Assembly: GCA_034664005.1 (NCBI GenBank)
Contig: JAXDIL010000069.1
Location: 1-24,548, forward strand
DNA length: 24,548 nt
Source: JACVRW01 sp034664005
Lineage (GTDB): Bacteria; Actinomycetota; Thermoleophilia; Solirubrobacterales; Thermoleophilaceae
Direction of reading: 5' to 3'
Below, piece by piece: positions 6,641 through 13,701 of this stretch (position 1 is the stretch's first letter; each line of letters opens with the position of its first letter). The position numbers and the translations under genes are program-made. A model generated the notes under the pieces. That model was not told where the DNA came from and searched no databases. It saw nothing but the letters and a program-made list of their open reading frames with translations.

Positions 6641-8152
6641 ATGCGTGGCCCCGGCGAGGCGCGGCTGGTCGCGTCCGGCGCGCTCCTCCAACAGCTGGCG
6701 CAGGCCTCCGGTCTGCTCGCGCTGCTCGTGATCGTGACGCTGCTGGCGAGGCGCCTGGACAGCGTTGCCGAGCTGGGCGCGTACGGGCTCGTGGCCTCGC
6801 TCGCGGGCTACCTGCTCGTGCTCCGCAACAGCGTGGCGAGCGCTGCGGTGCGGGCCATGGCGGCGGCTCCGGACCGCCAGACGCGCGCCGAGCTGTTCGC
6901 GGCTGCGGCGGCGCTGTACGCGGTCGTCGGCCTCGCCACCGGGGCCCTGATCGCGCTGGTGGCCGCTGTGATCGGCGCGACCGTGCTCGATGGTTCGCTG
7001 GCGAACGATGCGCGCCTCGGCGGCCTCGGCCTCGGGGCCCTCACCGCGGTCGGCATCCTGGCGAGCGTCAACCTGGACGGCCTGCGCGCCGAGCGCATGT
7101 TCCCCACGGCGGCCGGGGCGGAGATCGCGTCGGTGGCGGTCTACCTCGTGCTGATGGTGGCGCTGATCCTGGCCGACGCCCGGCTCGCCCTGATCATCGC
7201 GCTGAGCGGCGCCCTGCCGCTCCTCAGCGGGCTGATCTGCGCGCTGCTGGTGCGCCGCGCCGGCCTGCCCTTCCGGCTCGCGCGGCCCGGCGCGTTCGCT
7301 CGCCACCGCGGCGCGATCGTCCCCACCGCCGGCTGGCTGCTCGTGATCGAGCTCTCGAACCTGGCGATGTACGCGTCGGGACGGATCGTGCTGGGCGCCT
7401 ACCGCACGCCGACGGCCGTGGGCCTCTACGAGGGACCGGTGCGCGCGCACAACCTGCTCTACGCGCTCGGCGGCGCACTGGCGGTGCCGACCGTGCCGAC
7501 CGCGTCGCGCTACGTGGCCGCCGGGGACGAGCGGCGCCTGCGCGAGCTGGCCGTGCGCGGCAGCCGCTACACGCTCGCGCTGTTCGTGCCGCTGTGCGTG
7601 ACGCTGATGGTGCTGGCCGAGCCGATCATCGGCGTCTGGCTCGGCGAGCGCTACGCCGAGGGCGCCGCCGCGCTCACGATCCTCGTCTCCTACTGGCTCC
7701 TGTACGGAGCGCTGATCGTCACTCCGGGGTTCCTCGCCGGCGCCGGCCAGGCGCGCGCGGCAGGGCAGACGCTTGCCTGCGCCGCCGTGCTCAACCTGGT
7801 GCTCGCGCTGGTGCTCACGCCCGAGCTCGGCGTCGAGGGACCGGCCGTGGCCACAGCGGGCGCCCTGGTCGCGGCGTTCCCGATCCTGCTGCGGATCGGG
7901 CTGCGGGCGTCGGGGGTGCGGATCGGTGAGCTGCTCGCGCGCGCCGTCGGGCCGGCGTACGGGCTCGGCGCGCTGCTTGCGCTCGCGCTGCTTGCGCTCA
8001 GGCTCGGCGCCGACCCGGACACGCTGCCCGCCGTCGCTGTGATCGCCATCGGCGGCGTGGCCGCCTACTGGGCCGCTTTCTACGCGCTGGTGCTCGAGCC
8101 GGGCGAGCGCGCGCTGGCGCGCGGCCTGGTGCGCCGCGAACCCGTCGAATAG
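6641..8152 (+). CDS. Wzx-like polysaccharide flippase (MOP superfamily)
   Basis: A 503-residue polytopic membrane protein, made almost wholly of hydrophobic helices broken by short Arg-rich loops, with about 12-14 predicted spans. Length and pattern match the polysaccharide-export branch of the MATE/MOP superfamily, which moves polyprenyl-linked oligosaccharides across the cytoplasmic membrane. Typical segments are ASGALLQQLAQASGLLALLVI at the N-terminus and the central GLYEGPVRAHNLLYALGGAL. The frame is open from 6482, but the ATG at 6641 is chosen because a TATCGT hexamer lies 7 bases before it and the longer form would cover the opposite gene's start. gmd follows after 15 bases. Substrate unknown; a general lipid or drug exporter is less likely here. 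Confidence 0.88.
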   Translation: MRGPGEARLVASGALLQQLAQASGLLALLVIVTLLARRLDSVAELGAYGLVASLAGYLLVLRNSVASAAVRAMAAAPDRQTRAELFAAAAALYAVVGLATGALIALVAAVIGATVLDGSLANDARLGGLGLGALTAVGILASVNLDGLRAERMFPTAAGAEIASVAVYLVLMVALILADARLALIIALSGALPLLSGLICALLVRRAGLPFRLARPGAFARHRGAIVPTAGWLLVIELSNLAMYASGRIVLGAYRTPTAVGLYEGPVRAHNLLYALGGALAVPTVPTASRYVAAGDERRLRELAVRGSRYTLALFVPLCVTLMVLAEPIIGVWLGERYAEGAAALTILVSYWLLYGALIVTPGFLAGAGQARAAGQTLACAAVLNLVLALVLTPELGVEGPAVATAGALVAAFPILLRIGLRASGVRIGELLARAVGPAYGLGALLALALLALRLGADPDTLPAVAVIAIGGVAAYWAAFYALVLEPGERALARGLVRREPVE

Positions 8153-8153
8153 C

Positions 8154-8159
8154 TACGCT
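8154..8159 (+). promoter_or_regulatory. -10 hexamer TACGCT for gmd
   Basis: TACGCT ends 8 bases before the TTG start of gmd, with no Shine-Dalgarno between them. It is part of a 12-base identity (8152-8163) shared with the fcl promoter. Confidence 0.5.
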
Positions 8160-8167
8160 TCCGCCGC

Positions 8168-9217
8168 TTGAAGAAGGGTCTAATAACCGGCATCTCCGGC
8201 CAGGACGGGTCCTATCTGGCAGAGCTCCTGCTCGAGAAGGACTACGAGGTGCACGGCATCGTCCGGCGGTCGTCGAGCTTCAACACCGGCCGCATCGACC
8301 ACCTCTACCAGGACCCTCACGAGAAGGGCGTCCGGCTGCGTACGCACTACGGCGATCTCGCCGACCCGGTCGCGCTCACGAAGCTGATCTACGAGATCCA
8401 GCCGGACGAGATCTACCACCTGGGCGCGCAGAGTCACGTACGCGTCTCCTTCGACATCCCCGAGTACACGTTCGACGTGACCGCGGCGGGCACGTTGCGC
8501 CTGCTGGAGGCGATCCGCGAGGCCGAGGTGACCACGCGCTTCTACCAGGCGTCGTCCAGTGAGATGTTCGGCGCGGCGCCGCCCCCGCAGTCGGAGAGCA
8601 CGCCGTTCCACCCGCGCAGCCCCTACGCGGTGGCGAAGGTCGCGGCCTTCTGGGCCGCGGTCAACTACCGCGAGGCGTACGGGATGTTCGCCAGCAACGG
8701 GATCCTCTTCAACCACGAGTCCGAGCGCCGCGGCGAGACGTTCGTCACGCGCAAGATCACCCGAGCGGTCGCGCGCATCAAGCACGGCCTTCAGGACAAG
8801 CTCTACCTCGGCAACCTGGACGCGAAGCGCGACTGGGGCTACGCGCCCGACTACGTCGAGGCCATGTGGCTGATGCTCCAGGCCGACGAGCCGAACGACT
8901 TCGTGATCGCCACCGGCGAGATGCACTCAGTGCGCGAGTTCCTGGAGCTGGCCTTCCAGCGCGCCGGACTCGACTGGCAGACGCACGTGGAGATCGACCC
9001 GCGCTACTTCCGCCCCTCCGAGGTGGACGCGCTCCAGGGCGACCCGACGCGCGCCAAGGCGGCGCTCGGCTGGGAGCCGCGCGTGGGCTTCGAGGAGCTG
9101 GTCGGGATCATGGTCGACGCCGACCTGACCGCTCTCGAGGACCAGCTGGCGGGCAAGGTCACGCGCCACAGCCACGAGGGCACCGGGCATCACGGCGCTA
9201 CGCTTCCGAGCCCATGA
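8168..9217 (+). CDS. gmd: GDP-mannose 4,6-dehydratase
   Basis: A 349-residue extended SDR that converts GDP-mannose to GDP-4-keto-6-deoxy-mannose. GISGQDGSYLAELLL near 8-22 is the family's NADP-binding signature. SSSEMFG at 129-135 carries the active-site Ser and Glu, Tyr153-xxx-Lys157 lies in PYAVAK, and ILFNHESERRGETFVTRKI near 180-198 is a Gmd hallmark. The start is TTG 8168, giving MKKGLITGISGQDG, which aligns with the usual Gmd N-terminus; no ATG or GTG fits better. The stop overlaps the fcl start as ATGA, so the two enzymes of the pathway are coupled. The product can also feed the RMD-like reductase at 2685-3584. Confidence 0.95.
   Translation: MKKGLITGISGQDGSYLAELLLEKDYEVHGIVRRSSSFNTGRIDHLYQDPHEKGVRLRTHYGDLADPVALTKLIYEIQPDEIYHLGAQSHVRVSFDIPEYTFDVTAAGTLRLLEAIREAEVTTRFYQASSSEMFGAAPPPQSESTPFHPRSPYAVAKVAAFWAAVNYREAYGMFASNGILFNHESERRGETFVTRKITRAVARIKHGLQDKLYLGNLDAKRDWGYAPDYVEAMWLMLQADEPNDFVIATGEMHSVREFLELAFQRAGLDWQTHVEIDPRYFRPSEVDALQGDPTRAKAALGWEPRVGFEELVGIMVDADLTALEDQLAGKVTRHSHEGTGHHGATLPSP
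9199..9204 (+). promoter_or_regulatory. -10 hexamer TACGCT for fcl, inside gmd
   Basis: TACGCT ends 9 bases before ATG 9214, within the last codons of gmd. The bases 9197-9208 are identical to 8152-8163 before gmd, so fcl may have its own copy of the same promoter. Confidence 0.45.
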
Positions 9218-10173
9218 GCGCGCAGCCTGATCCCGGCTTCTGGAGCGGAACCGCGGTCGCCGTCACGGGCGGCGCCGGCTTCCTCGGAGCGCCCACCGTC
9301 GAGCGGCTGCGCGCCCTCGGCGCGGAGCCGCGGGTGGTGCGCTCGGCCGAGTACGACCTGCGCGATCCGACCGCCACCCGGGCGGCGCTCGAGGGCGCGG
9401 AGGTGGTCATCCACCTCGCCGCGCGCGTGGGCGGGATCGGCTTCAACCGCCGCAACCCGGCCCCGCTCGCCTACGACAACCTGATGATGGCCACGAACGT
9501 GTTCGAGGCCTCCCGCGAGCTGGGCGTGTCCAAGCTCGTGGCGGCCTGCTCGGTGTGCGCGTACCCGAAGTTCACGCCGGTCCCGTTCAGGGAGGACGAC
9601 CTCTGGAACGGCTATCCGGAGGAGTCGAACGCTCCCTACGGGCTGGCCAAGAAGATGCTGATCGTGCTGTCCGACGCCTACCGGCGTCAGTACGGCTTCA
9701 ACTCGTGCGCCCCGATCATGGCCAACCTCTACGGGCCGGGCGACAACTTCGACCTCGAGGACTCGCACGTGATCGCCGCGATGGTGCGCAAGTACGTGGA
9801 GGCCGTGGAGCGCGACGAGCCCGAGGTGGTGCTCTGGGGCACGGGCGAGCCGTCCCGCGAGTTCCTCTACGTGGACGACGCGGCGCGTGCGCTGCTGCTC
9901 GCCGCCGAGCGCTACGACTCCTCCGACCCGGTCAACATCGGCACCGGCCGCGAGACGCGCATCCGCGACCTCGCGGAGTCAATCGCGCGGCTCGCGGGCT
10001 ACGAGGGCGAGACCGTCTGGGACAGCTCGCGCCCCGACGGCCAGCCGGCGCGCTACCTCGACGTGAGCCGCGCCCGCGAGGGCATGCAGTTCGAGGCCGA
10101 GCTCGACCTCGACGTGGGCCTCCAGCGGACGATCGACAGCTTCCGCGCCTCGCTGCAGCCGTCGGCCGCGTAG
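9214..10173 (+). CDS. fcl: GDP-L-fucose synthase-like epimerase/reductase
   Basis: A 319-residue SDR. GFS enzymes epimerise C3/C5 and then reduce C4 of GDP-4-keto-6-deoxy-mannose to give GDP-L-fucose. GGAGFLG at 19-25 binds NADP, and RVGGIGFNRRNPAPLAYDNLMM near 71-92 is the family's GGI segment. By comparison with the E. coli enzyme, the catalytic Ser113 and Cys115 are in CSVCAYPK, Tyr142-xxx-Lys146 in PYGLAK, and the catalytic His185 in EDSHVI. NLYGPGDNF near 171-179 also fits. The ATG overlaps the gmd stop. The N-terminus is about 8 residues longer than usual. A GDP-colitose-type or other GDP-deoxysugar enzyme is possible but less likely beside gmd. Confidence 0.9.
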   Translation: MSAQPDPGFWSGTAVAVTGGAGFLGAPTVERLRALGAEPRVVRSAEYDLRDPTATRAALEGAEVVIHLAARVGGIGFNRRNPAPLAYDNLMMATNVFEASRELGVSKLVAACSVCAYPKFTPVPFREDDLWNGYPEESNAPYGLAKKMLIVLSDAYRRQYGFNSCAPIMANLYGPGDNFDLEDSHVIAAMVRKYVEAVERDEPEVVLWGTGEPSREFLYVDDAARALLLAAERYDSSDPVNIGTGRETRIRDLAESIARLAGYEGETVWDSSRPDGQPARYLDVSRAREGMQFEAELDLDVGLQRTIDSFRASLQPSAA

Positions 10174-10213
10174 CGGGGCCTCGCCGGGCCACCCTCGATG
10201 CCGTCGTTGAGCC
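10174..10213. other. 40-bp convergent intergenic region
   Basis: This is the only real gap between convergent genes in the window. I looked for a terminator: only a weak four-pair GGCC/GGCC stem is present and there is no T-run in either direction. No gene or other signal is seen. Confidence 0.4.
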
Positions 10214-11371
10214 CTAGCCCAGCGCCGAGTCCACCTCGTCCGCGATCAGCCCCGCCAGCGCCAGCGAGGCTGTCGCCGCCGGCGAGGGGGCGTTGCGCAC
10301 GTGGAGGGCTCGCTCCCCGCGTGAGACGACGAAGTCGTCGACCAGGCGGCCGTCGCGCGCCACCGCCTGCGCCCGCACTCCGTGGAAGCCAGGTTCGAGG
10401 TCGCTCGCGCGGAGCTCGGGCACGTACTCGGCGGCCTCGCGGGCGGCCAGCCGGCGGCTCGCCGCGCGGGCCAGCTCGCTCGCACCCGTGCGCCACCAGC
10501 GGCGTGCCATCCGCCAGGTACCGGGCCAGGTGAAGGTGTCGCGCCGCGGGGCGAGCAGGGCGGACGGGCCGAGCGTCACGGTGCCGTCGATGTGCCTGCT
10601 CAGGTGCACCCCGAGGAACGGCAGGCTCGGGTCGGGCACCGGATAGATCAGCCCGCGCACGAGCGAAGCGCGCTCGGGCCGCAGCTGCAGGTAGTTGCCG
10701 CGAAACGGCACGACACGCGGGTCGGGCGACTCGCCGGCCATCACCGCGAGCCGATCCGCCGATAGGCCCGCGCAGAACACGGCGAAGCGCGCCGTGGTCT
10801 CGTCCTCGGGGTGGCGCAGCACGATCCGCGACGCGGCGCGGGTCACCGACACAACGGGGCACCGAGTGACCACCTCAATGCCGTCGTCCGTCAGTTGAGC
10901 GGCAAGCGCCCGAGCCGCCACCCCGAAATCCACCACGCCCGTCTCCGGCGAGTGGAGCGCGGCCAGCCCGCGGCAGTGCGGCTCGAGCTCCTCGAGCTCG
11001 GCCGGCGAGAGACGGCGCAGCCCCGGCACGGCGTTCTCCCGCCCACGCCGCTCGAGCTCGTCGAGGCGCGCCAGCTCGCCCTCGTGCCGGGCGACGATCA
11101 CCTTGCCGGAGCGCTCGTAGGGCACGCCGTGCTCGTCGCAGAACGCGTACAACGCGCGCGCTCCCTCGGCGCACAACCGTGCCTTGAGCGAGCCCGGGGC
11201 GTAGTAGATGCCCGCGTGGATCACGCCGCTGTTGTGGCCGGTCTGGTGGGTCCCGACCCGCTCCTCGCGCTCCAACACGCGGATCCGCAGCTCGGGATGG
11301 CGGCGGTGAAGCTCGCGGGCTGAGGCCAAGCCGACGATTCCCCCGCCCACGACGGCGACGTCCACCTCCAT
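10214..11371 (-). CDS. lhgO: L-2-hydroxyglutarate oxidase/dehydrogenase (LhgO-like)
   Basis: A 385-residue FAD-dependent oxidoreductase of the DAO fold. It starts with the dinucleotide motif VAVVGGGIVGLASARELHRR (GGGIVG at 9-14), followed by HQTGHNSGVIHAGIYYAPGS at about 42-61, a signature of L-2-hydroxyglutarate oxidases that contacts FAD and substrate. GYxx-type loops such as FRGNYLQLRPE and the C-terminal FHGVRAQAVARDG fit too. These enzymes oxidise L-2-hydroxyglutarate to 2-oxoglutarate, passing electrons to quinone or oxygen. The ATG at 11371 has a TAGGGT hexamer 7 bases upstream. It sits alone on its strand inside a glycan locus and has no obvious role there; another FAD amino-/hydroxy-acid oxidase is the main alternative. 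Confidence 0.9.
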   Translation of the reverse strand: MEVDVAVVGGGIVGLASARELHRRHPELRIRVLEREERVGTHQTGHNSGVIHAGIYYAPGSLKARLCAEGARALYAFCDEHGVPYERSGKVIVARHEGELARLDELERRGRENAVPGLRRLSPAELEELEPHCRGLAALHSPETGVVDFGVAARALAAQLTDDGIEVVTRCPVVSVTRAASRIVLRHPEDETTARFAVFCAGLSADRLAVMAGESPDPRVVPFRGNYLQLRPERASLVRGLIYPVPDPSLPFLGVHLSRHIDGTVTLGPSALLAPRRDTFTWPGTWRMARRWWRTGASELARAASRRLAAREAAEYVPELRASDLEPGFHGVRAQAVARDGRLVDDFVVSRGERALHVRNAPSPAATASLALAGLIADEVDSALG

Positions 11372-11404
11372 GGCGGCGACCCTACCGCGCTACCCTGCCG
11401 CGCC
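11372..11404. promoter_or_regulatory. 33-bp divergent promoter region
   Basis: On the plus strand TACCCT (11391-11396) ends 8 bases before GTG 11405. On the minus strand TAGGGT (11384-11379) ends 7 bases before ATG 11371. A short direct repeat CTACC-gcg-CTACC lies across the two elements. The GGG of TAGGGT could act as a weak ribosome site, so leaderless status is less certain for lhgO. Confidence 0.5.
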
Positions 11405-12193
11405 GTGGAGCTGCCGACCATCAGCATCATCACCCCCTGCCTGAACGCGGCGGGCACGATCGAGGAGGCGCTCGCCAGCGTGCGGGCCCAGGACTATCCG
11501 GGCATCGAGCACGTCGTCGTGGATGGCGGCTCCACCGACGGCACCGTCGAGATCCTGGAGCGGACGGAGGGCATCCGCTTCGTCTCGGAGCCCGATCGCG
11601 GCCGCCCGGACGCCGCCAACAAGGGCGTCGCGATGACGAGCGGAGACGTGATCGCCTGGCTGAACGCCGACGACGTCTACGAGCCGGGCGCCCTCCGCGT
11701 CGTGGGCGAGGCGCTCGCGGCGCAGCCGGACGCGGCGTGGGCAACCGGCTACTGCCGCATCATCGACGGCGAGGGCCACGAGACGCGCTCGCGCGTGACC
11801 GCCTACAAGAACTTCTTCCTGCGCCACTACAGCTTCGGCCTCTACCTGACCCAGAACTTCATCTCCGACCCCGCGACGTTCGTACGCCGCAGCGCGCTCG
11901 ACCGGGTCGGCCTGCTCGACGAGCGCTATCGCTGGTCGCATGACTACGACCTGTGGCTGCGCGTAGCGCGGCTGAGCGACCCGGTGATCCTGCGCCGCTA
12001 CCTCTCGAGCTTCCGCATGGCCGAGGGAACGCTGAGCATGACCGGGTTCGAGCGCCAGTTCGCCGAGCACGAGGAGTGCGCCCGGCGGCGCGGCGACGGG
12101 CACAGGCTCGCCGTCTGGACGAACGCCCTGACGAGCCGCGCCATCGTGGCCATCTACAGGCTCATGCGGCGCCGCCGCGCTCGCGCCAGCTAG
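11405..12193 (+). CDS. GT2 family glycosyltransferase
   Basis: A 262-residue inverting GT-A enzyme. SIITPCLNAAGTIEEALASV near residues 7-26 opens the fold, VVVDGGSTDGT near 37-47 binds the nucleotide, WLNADDVY near 83-90 is the DxD-like metal site, and SHDYDLWLRVAR near 180 holds the acceptor-side acidic residues. No membrane segment is seen, so it should act in the cytoplasm on a lipid-linked acceptor. The GTG start at 11405 is supported by TACCCT 8 bases upstream and by the strand beginning right after it. It forms a monocistronic unit between lhgO and the flippase operon. Its TAG stop shares a CTAG with the flippase stop. Specific sugar unknown. Confidence 0.92.
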   Translation: MELPTISIITPCLNAAGTIEEALASVRAQDYPGIEHVVVDGGSTDGTVEILERTEGIRFVSEPDRGRPDAANKGVAMTSGDVIAWLNADDVYEPGALRVVGEALAAQPDAAWATGYCRIIDGEGHETRSRVTAYKNFFLRHYSFGLYLTQNFISDPATFVRRSALDRVGLLDERYRWSHDYDLWLRVARLSDPVILRRYLSSFRMAEGTLSMTGFERQFAEHEECARRRGDGHRLAVWTNALTSRAIVAIYRLMRRRRARAS

Positions 12194-13701
12194 CGCCCGC
12201 GAAGCGGCTCGCTCATCCGGAGCGCGAGCAGCCAGGCCTGGGGCCTGACGAGGCGGATGCCGAGCGCGAACAGCGCGAGCCCGAGCACCGCGGCCGCGAC
12301 GTCCGCCGCCCCGCCGCCGAGCGCCGCGCCGAGCAGTCCCGCCGCGCCGAACGCGACGAGCGCCGCGAGCGCCATCGGGACGAGCTCGCGCCCGACCGCC
12401 GCCAGCCCCGCGCCGGTGAGGCGCCCGAGGGCGAGCCAGAGCATCGCCACGAGCGAGATCAGGGCGCTCACGGATGCCGCGGCGGCGAGCCACTCGTCGC
12501 TTCCGAGGTCGGCGGCGAGCGCGCTCAGCGGCAGGTGCACTACCACCGTCAGGAGCGCGACCCAGGCGATGCCGCCATAGCGGCCCTTCGCGAACGCGGC
12601 GAGCATCGGCACGGGCATCGCGCTGCTCGCCACCATCAGCCCGCCGAGCGCCAGGAAGGTGCCGGCCACCGTCGCCGGGTCGCCCGCGTCGAGCTTCGAG
12701 CCGAGCACGAGCTCCACCAGCTCGTCACCGGCGAGCGCCATCACGCCGAGCGCCGGCAGCACGAGCAGCAGGCCGCCGCGCGTGACGTTCTCCACGTGCA
12801 CCAGCAGGCTCTCCGGCCGCCGGTCCCAGCTGCGCGACACCGGCGCCGCCAGCACGATGCCGGCGGTTCCCGAGCTCGCGCCGATCACGAGCATGGCGGC
12901 GAAGCTGCCGTTTTCGTAGAGCGTCTCGTCGCCGGGCTCGAGCCGGGCGGCGAACGCCACGCTGACGACGTAGGTGGCCTGGGCGAGCATGTAGCCCACC
13001 GAGCCGATCGCGATCACGCGCGCCGCCACGAGCGCGCCGCGCGCCGGCCCGAGCCGGCCGGCCGCGGGGCGGTAGCCGGCGCGTAGGAGCCGCACGCCGA
13101 TCACGCTCGCCGTGAGCAGCGCACCCGCGGCCACTCCCACCGCCACGGCGTCGATCCCGAGCGGCCCCGAGAGCGCGAGCATCAGGAGGATCGCCGCGAC
13201 GCCGCCGGCGACGTATGCGAAGCCGGGTGCCGCGAACTCGCCGCGCGTGGCGAGCGCGGCCGCGCCGACCGCGGCGCACAGGTGCGCGGCAGCCGCGATC
13301 CAGAAGATCGCCAGCGCCGTCCGCGCGCTGTCGGCGGCCTCGGACGGCAGCTCGCCCGTGAGCACGTCCGCCACGGGCGCGCCCAGCGCGATCAGCGGCA
13401 CCGCGCCCGCAAGCGCGAGCACGACCGCGCCGCCGAGCAGGCGGTCGAGGTTCGCGAACATGGATGGGCCCTCCACGAGCCGGGCCGCCACCGATGCGCG
13501 TGCGCTCGTGGCGAGCGTCAGCAGCAGCCCGTACACGCCGTAGGCCGACAGGAGGCCGTCGGTCCGCGGCGTCTTGCCGAACTGCAGCACGATGGCGAGC
13601 GCCAGCACGGCGCCGAGCCCCATCGTCGCCACCACCGTCGCGCTCGTCACGAGGGCGCTGCCGGCGAGGCGATGCTCGGCAGCGGCGGGCTCGCCGGTCA
13701 C
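12190..13701 (-). CDS. Second Wzx/MurJ-like lipid-linked sugar flippase
   Basis: A 503-residue polytopic membrane protein of the MOP superfamily with about 12-14 hydrophobic spans. FGKTPRTDGLLSAYGVYGLLL near 41-61 resembles the first periplasmic loop and second helix of MurJ/Wzx-type proteins, and EPGDETLYENGSFAAML lies in the middle of the chain. The frame is open further upstream, but GTG 13701 is preferred: it overlaps the stop of the preceding gene as GTGA, and everything upstream is coded in the other frame. It is the last gene of the operon from 17083, so it may flip the lipid-linked sugar or glycan used by the GT-C-like protein just upstream. Low sequence identity to the other flippase by eye suggests a different substrate. 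Confidence 0.83.
   Translation of the reverse strand: MTGEPAAAEHRLAGSALVTSATVVATMGLGAVLALAIVLQFGKTPRTDGLLSAYGVYGLLLTLATSARASVAARLVEGPSMFANLDRLLGGAVVLALAGAVPLIALGAPVADVLTGELPSEAADSARTALAIFWIAAAAHLCAAVGAAALATRGEFAAPGFAYVAGGVAAILLMLALSGPLGIDAVAVGVAAGALLTASVIGVRLLRAGYRPAAGRLGPARGALVAARVIAIGSVGYMLAQATYVVSVAFAARLEPGDETLYENGSFAAMLVIGASSGTAGIVLAAPVSRSWDRRPESLLVHVENVTRGGLLLVLPALGVMALAGDELVELVLGSKLDAGDPATVAGTFLALGGLMVASSAMPVPMLAAFAKGRYGGIAWVALLTVVVHLPLSALAADLGSDEWLAAAASVSALISLVAMLWLALGRLTGAGLAAVGRELVPMALAALVAFGAAGLLGAALGGGAADVAAAVLGLALFALGIRLVRPQAWLLALRMSEPLRGR

Noticed and set aside
5380..7929. 849-codon plus-strand open frame
   Set aside because: It crosses the dehydrogenase, the GT26 gene, their divergent promoter and the flippase in a wrong frame, and its sequence is low complexity. 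It is a composition shadow.
10198..10212. ATGCCGTCGTTGAGC resembling a sequence near 10878-10901
   Set aside because: The similarity is gapped and short, inside unrelated contexts; no repeat can be supported.
10174..10213. Possible rho-independent terminator between fcl and lhgO
   Set aside because: Only a four-pair GGCC stem and no T-run; not enough to call.
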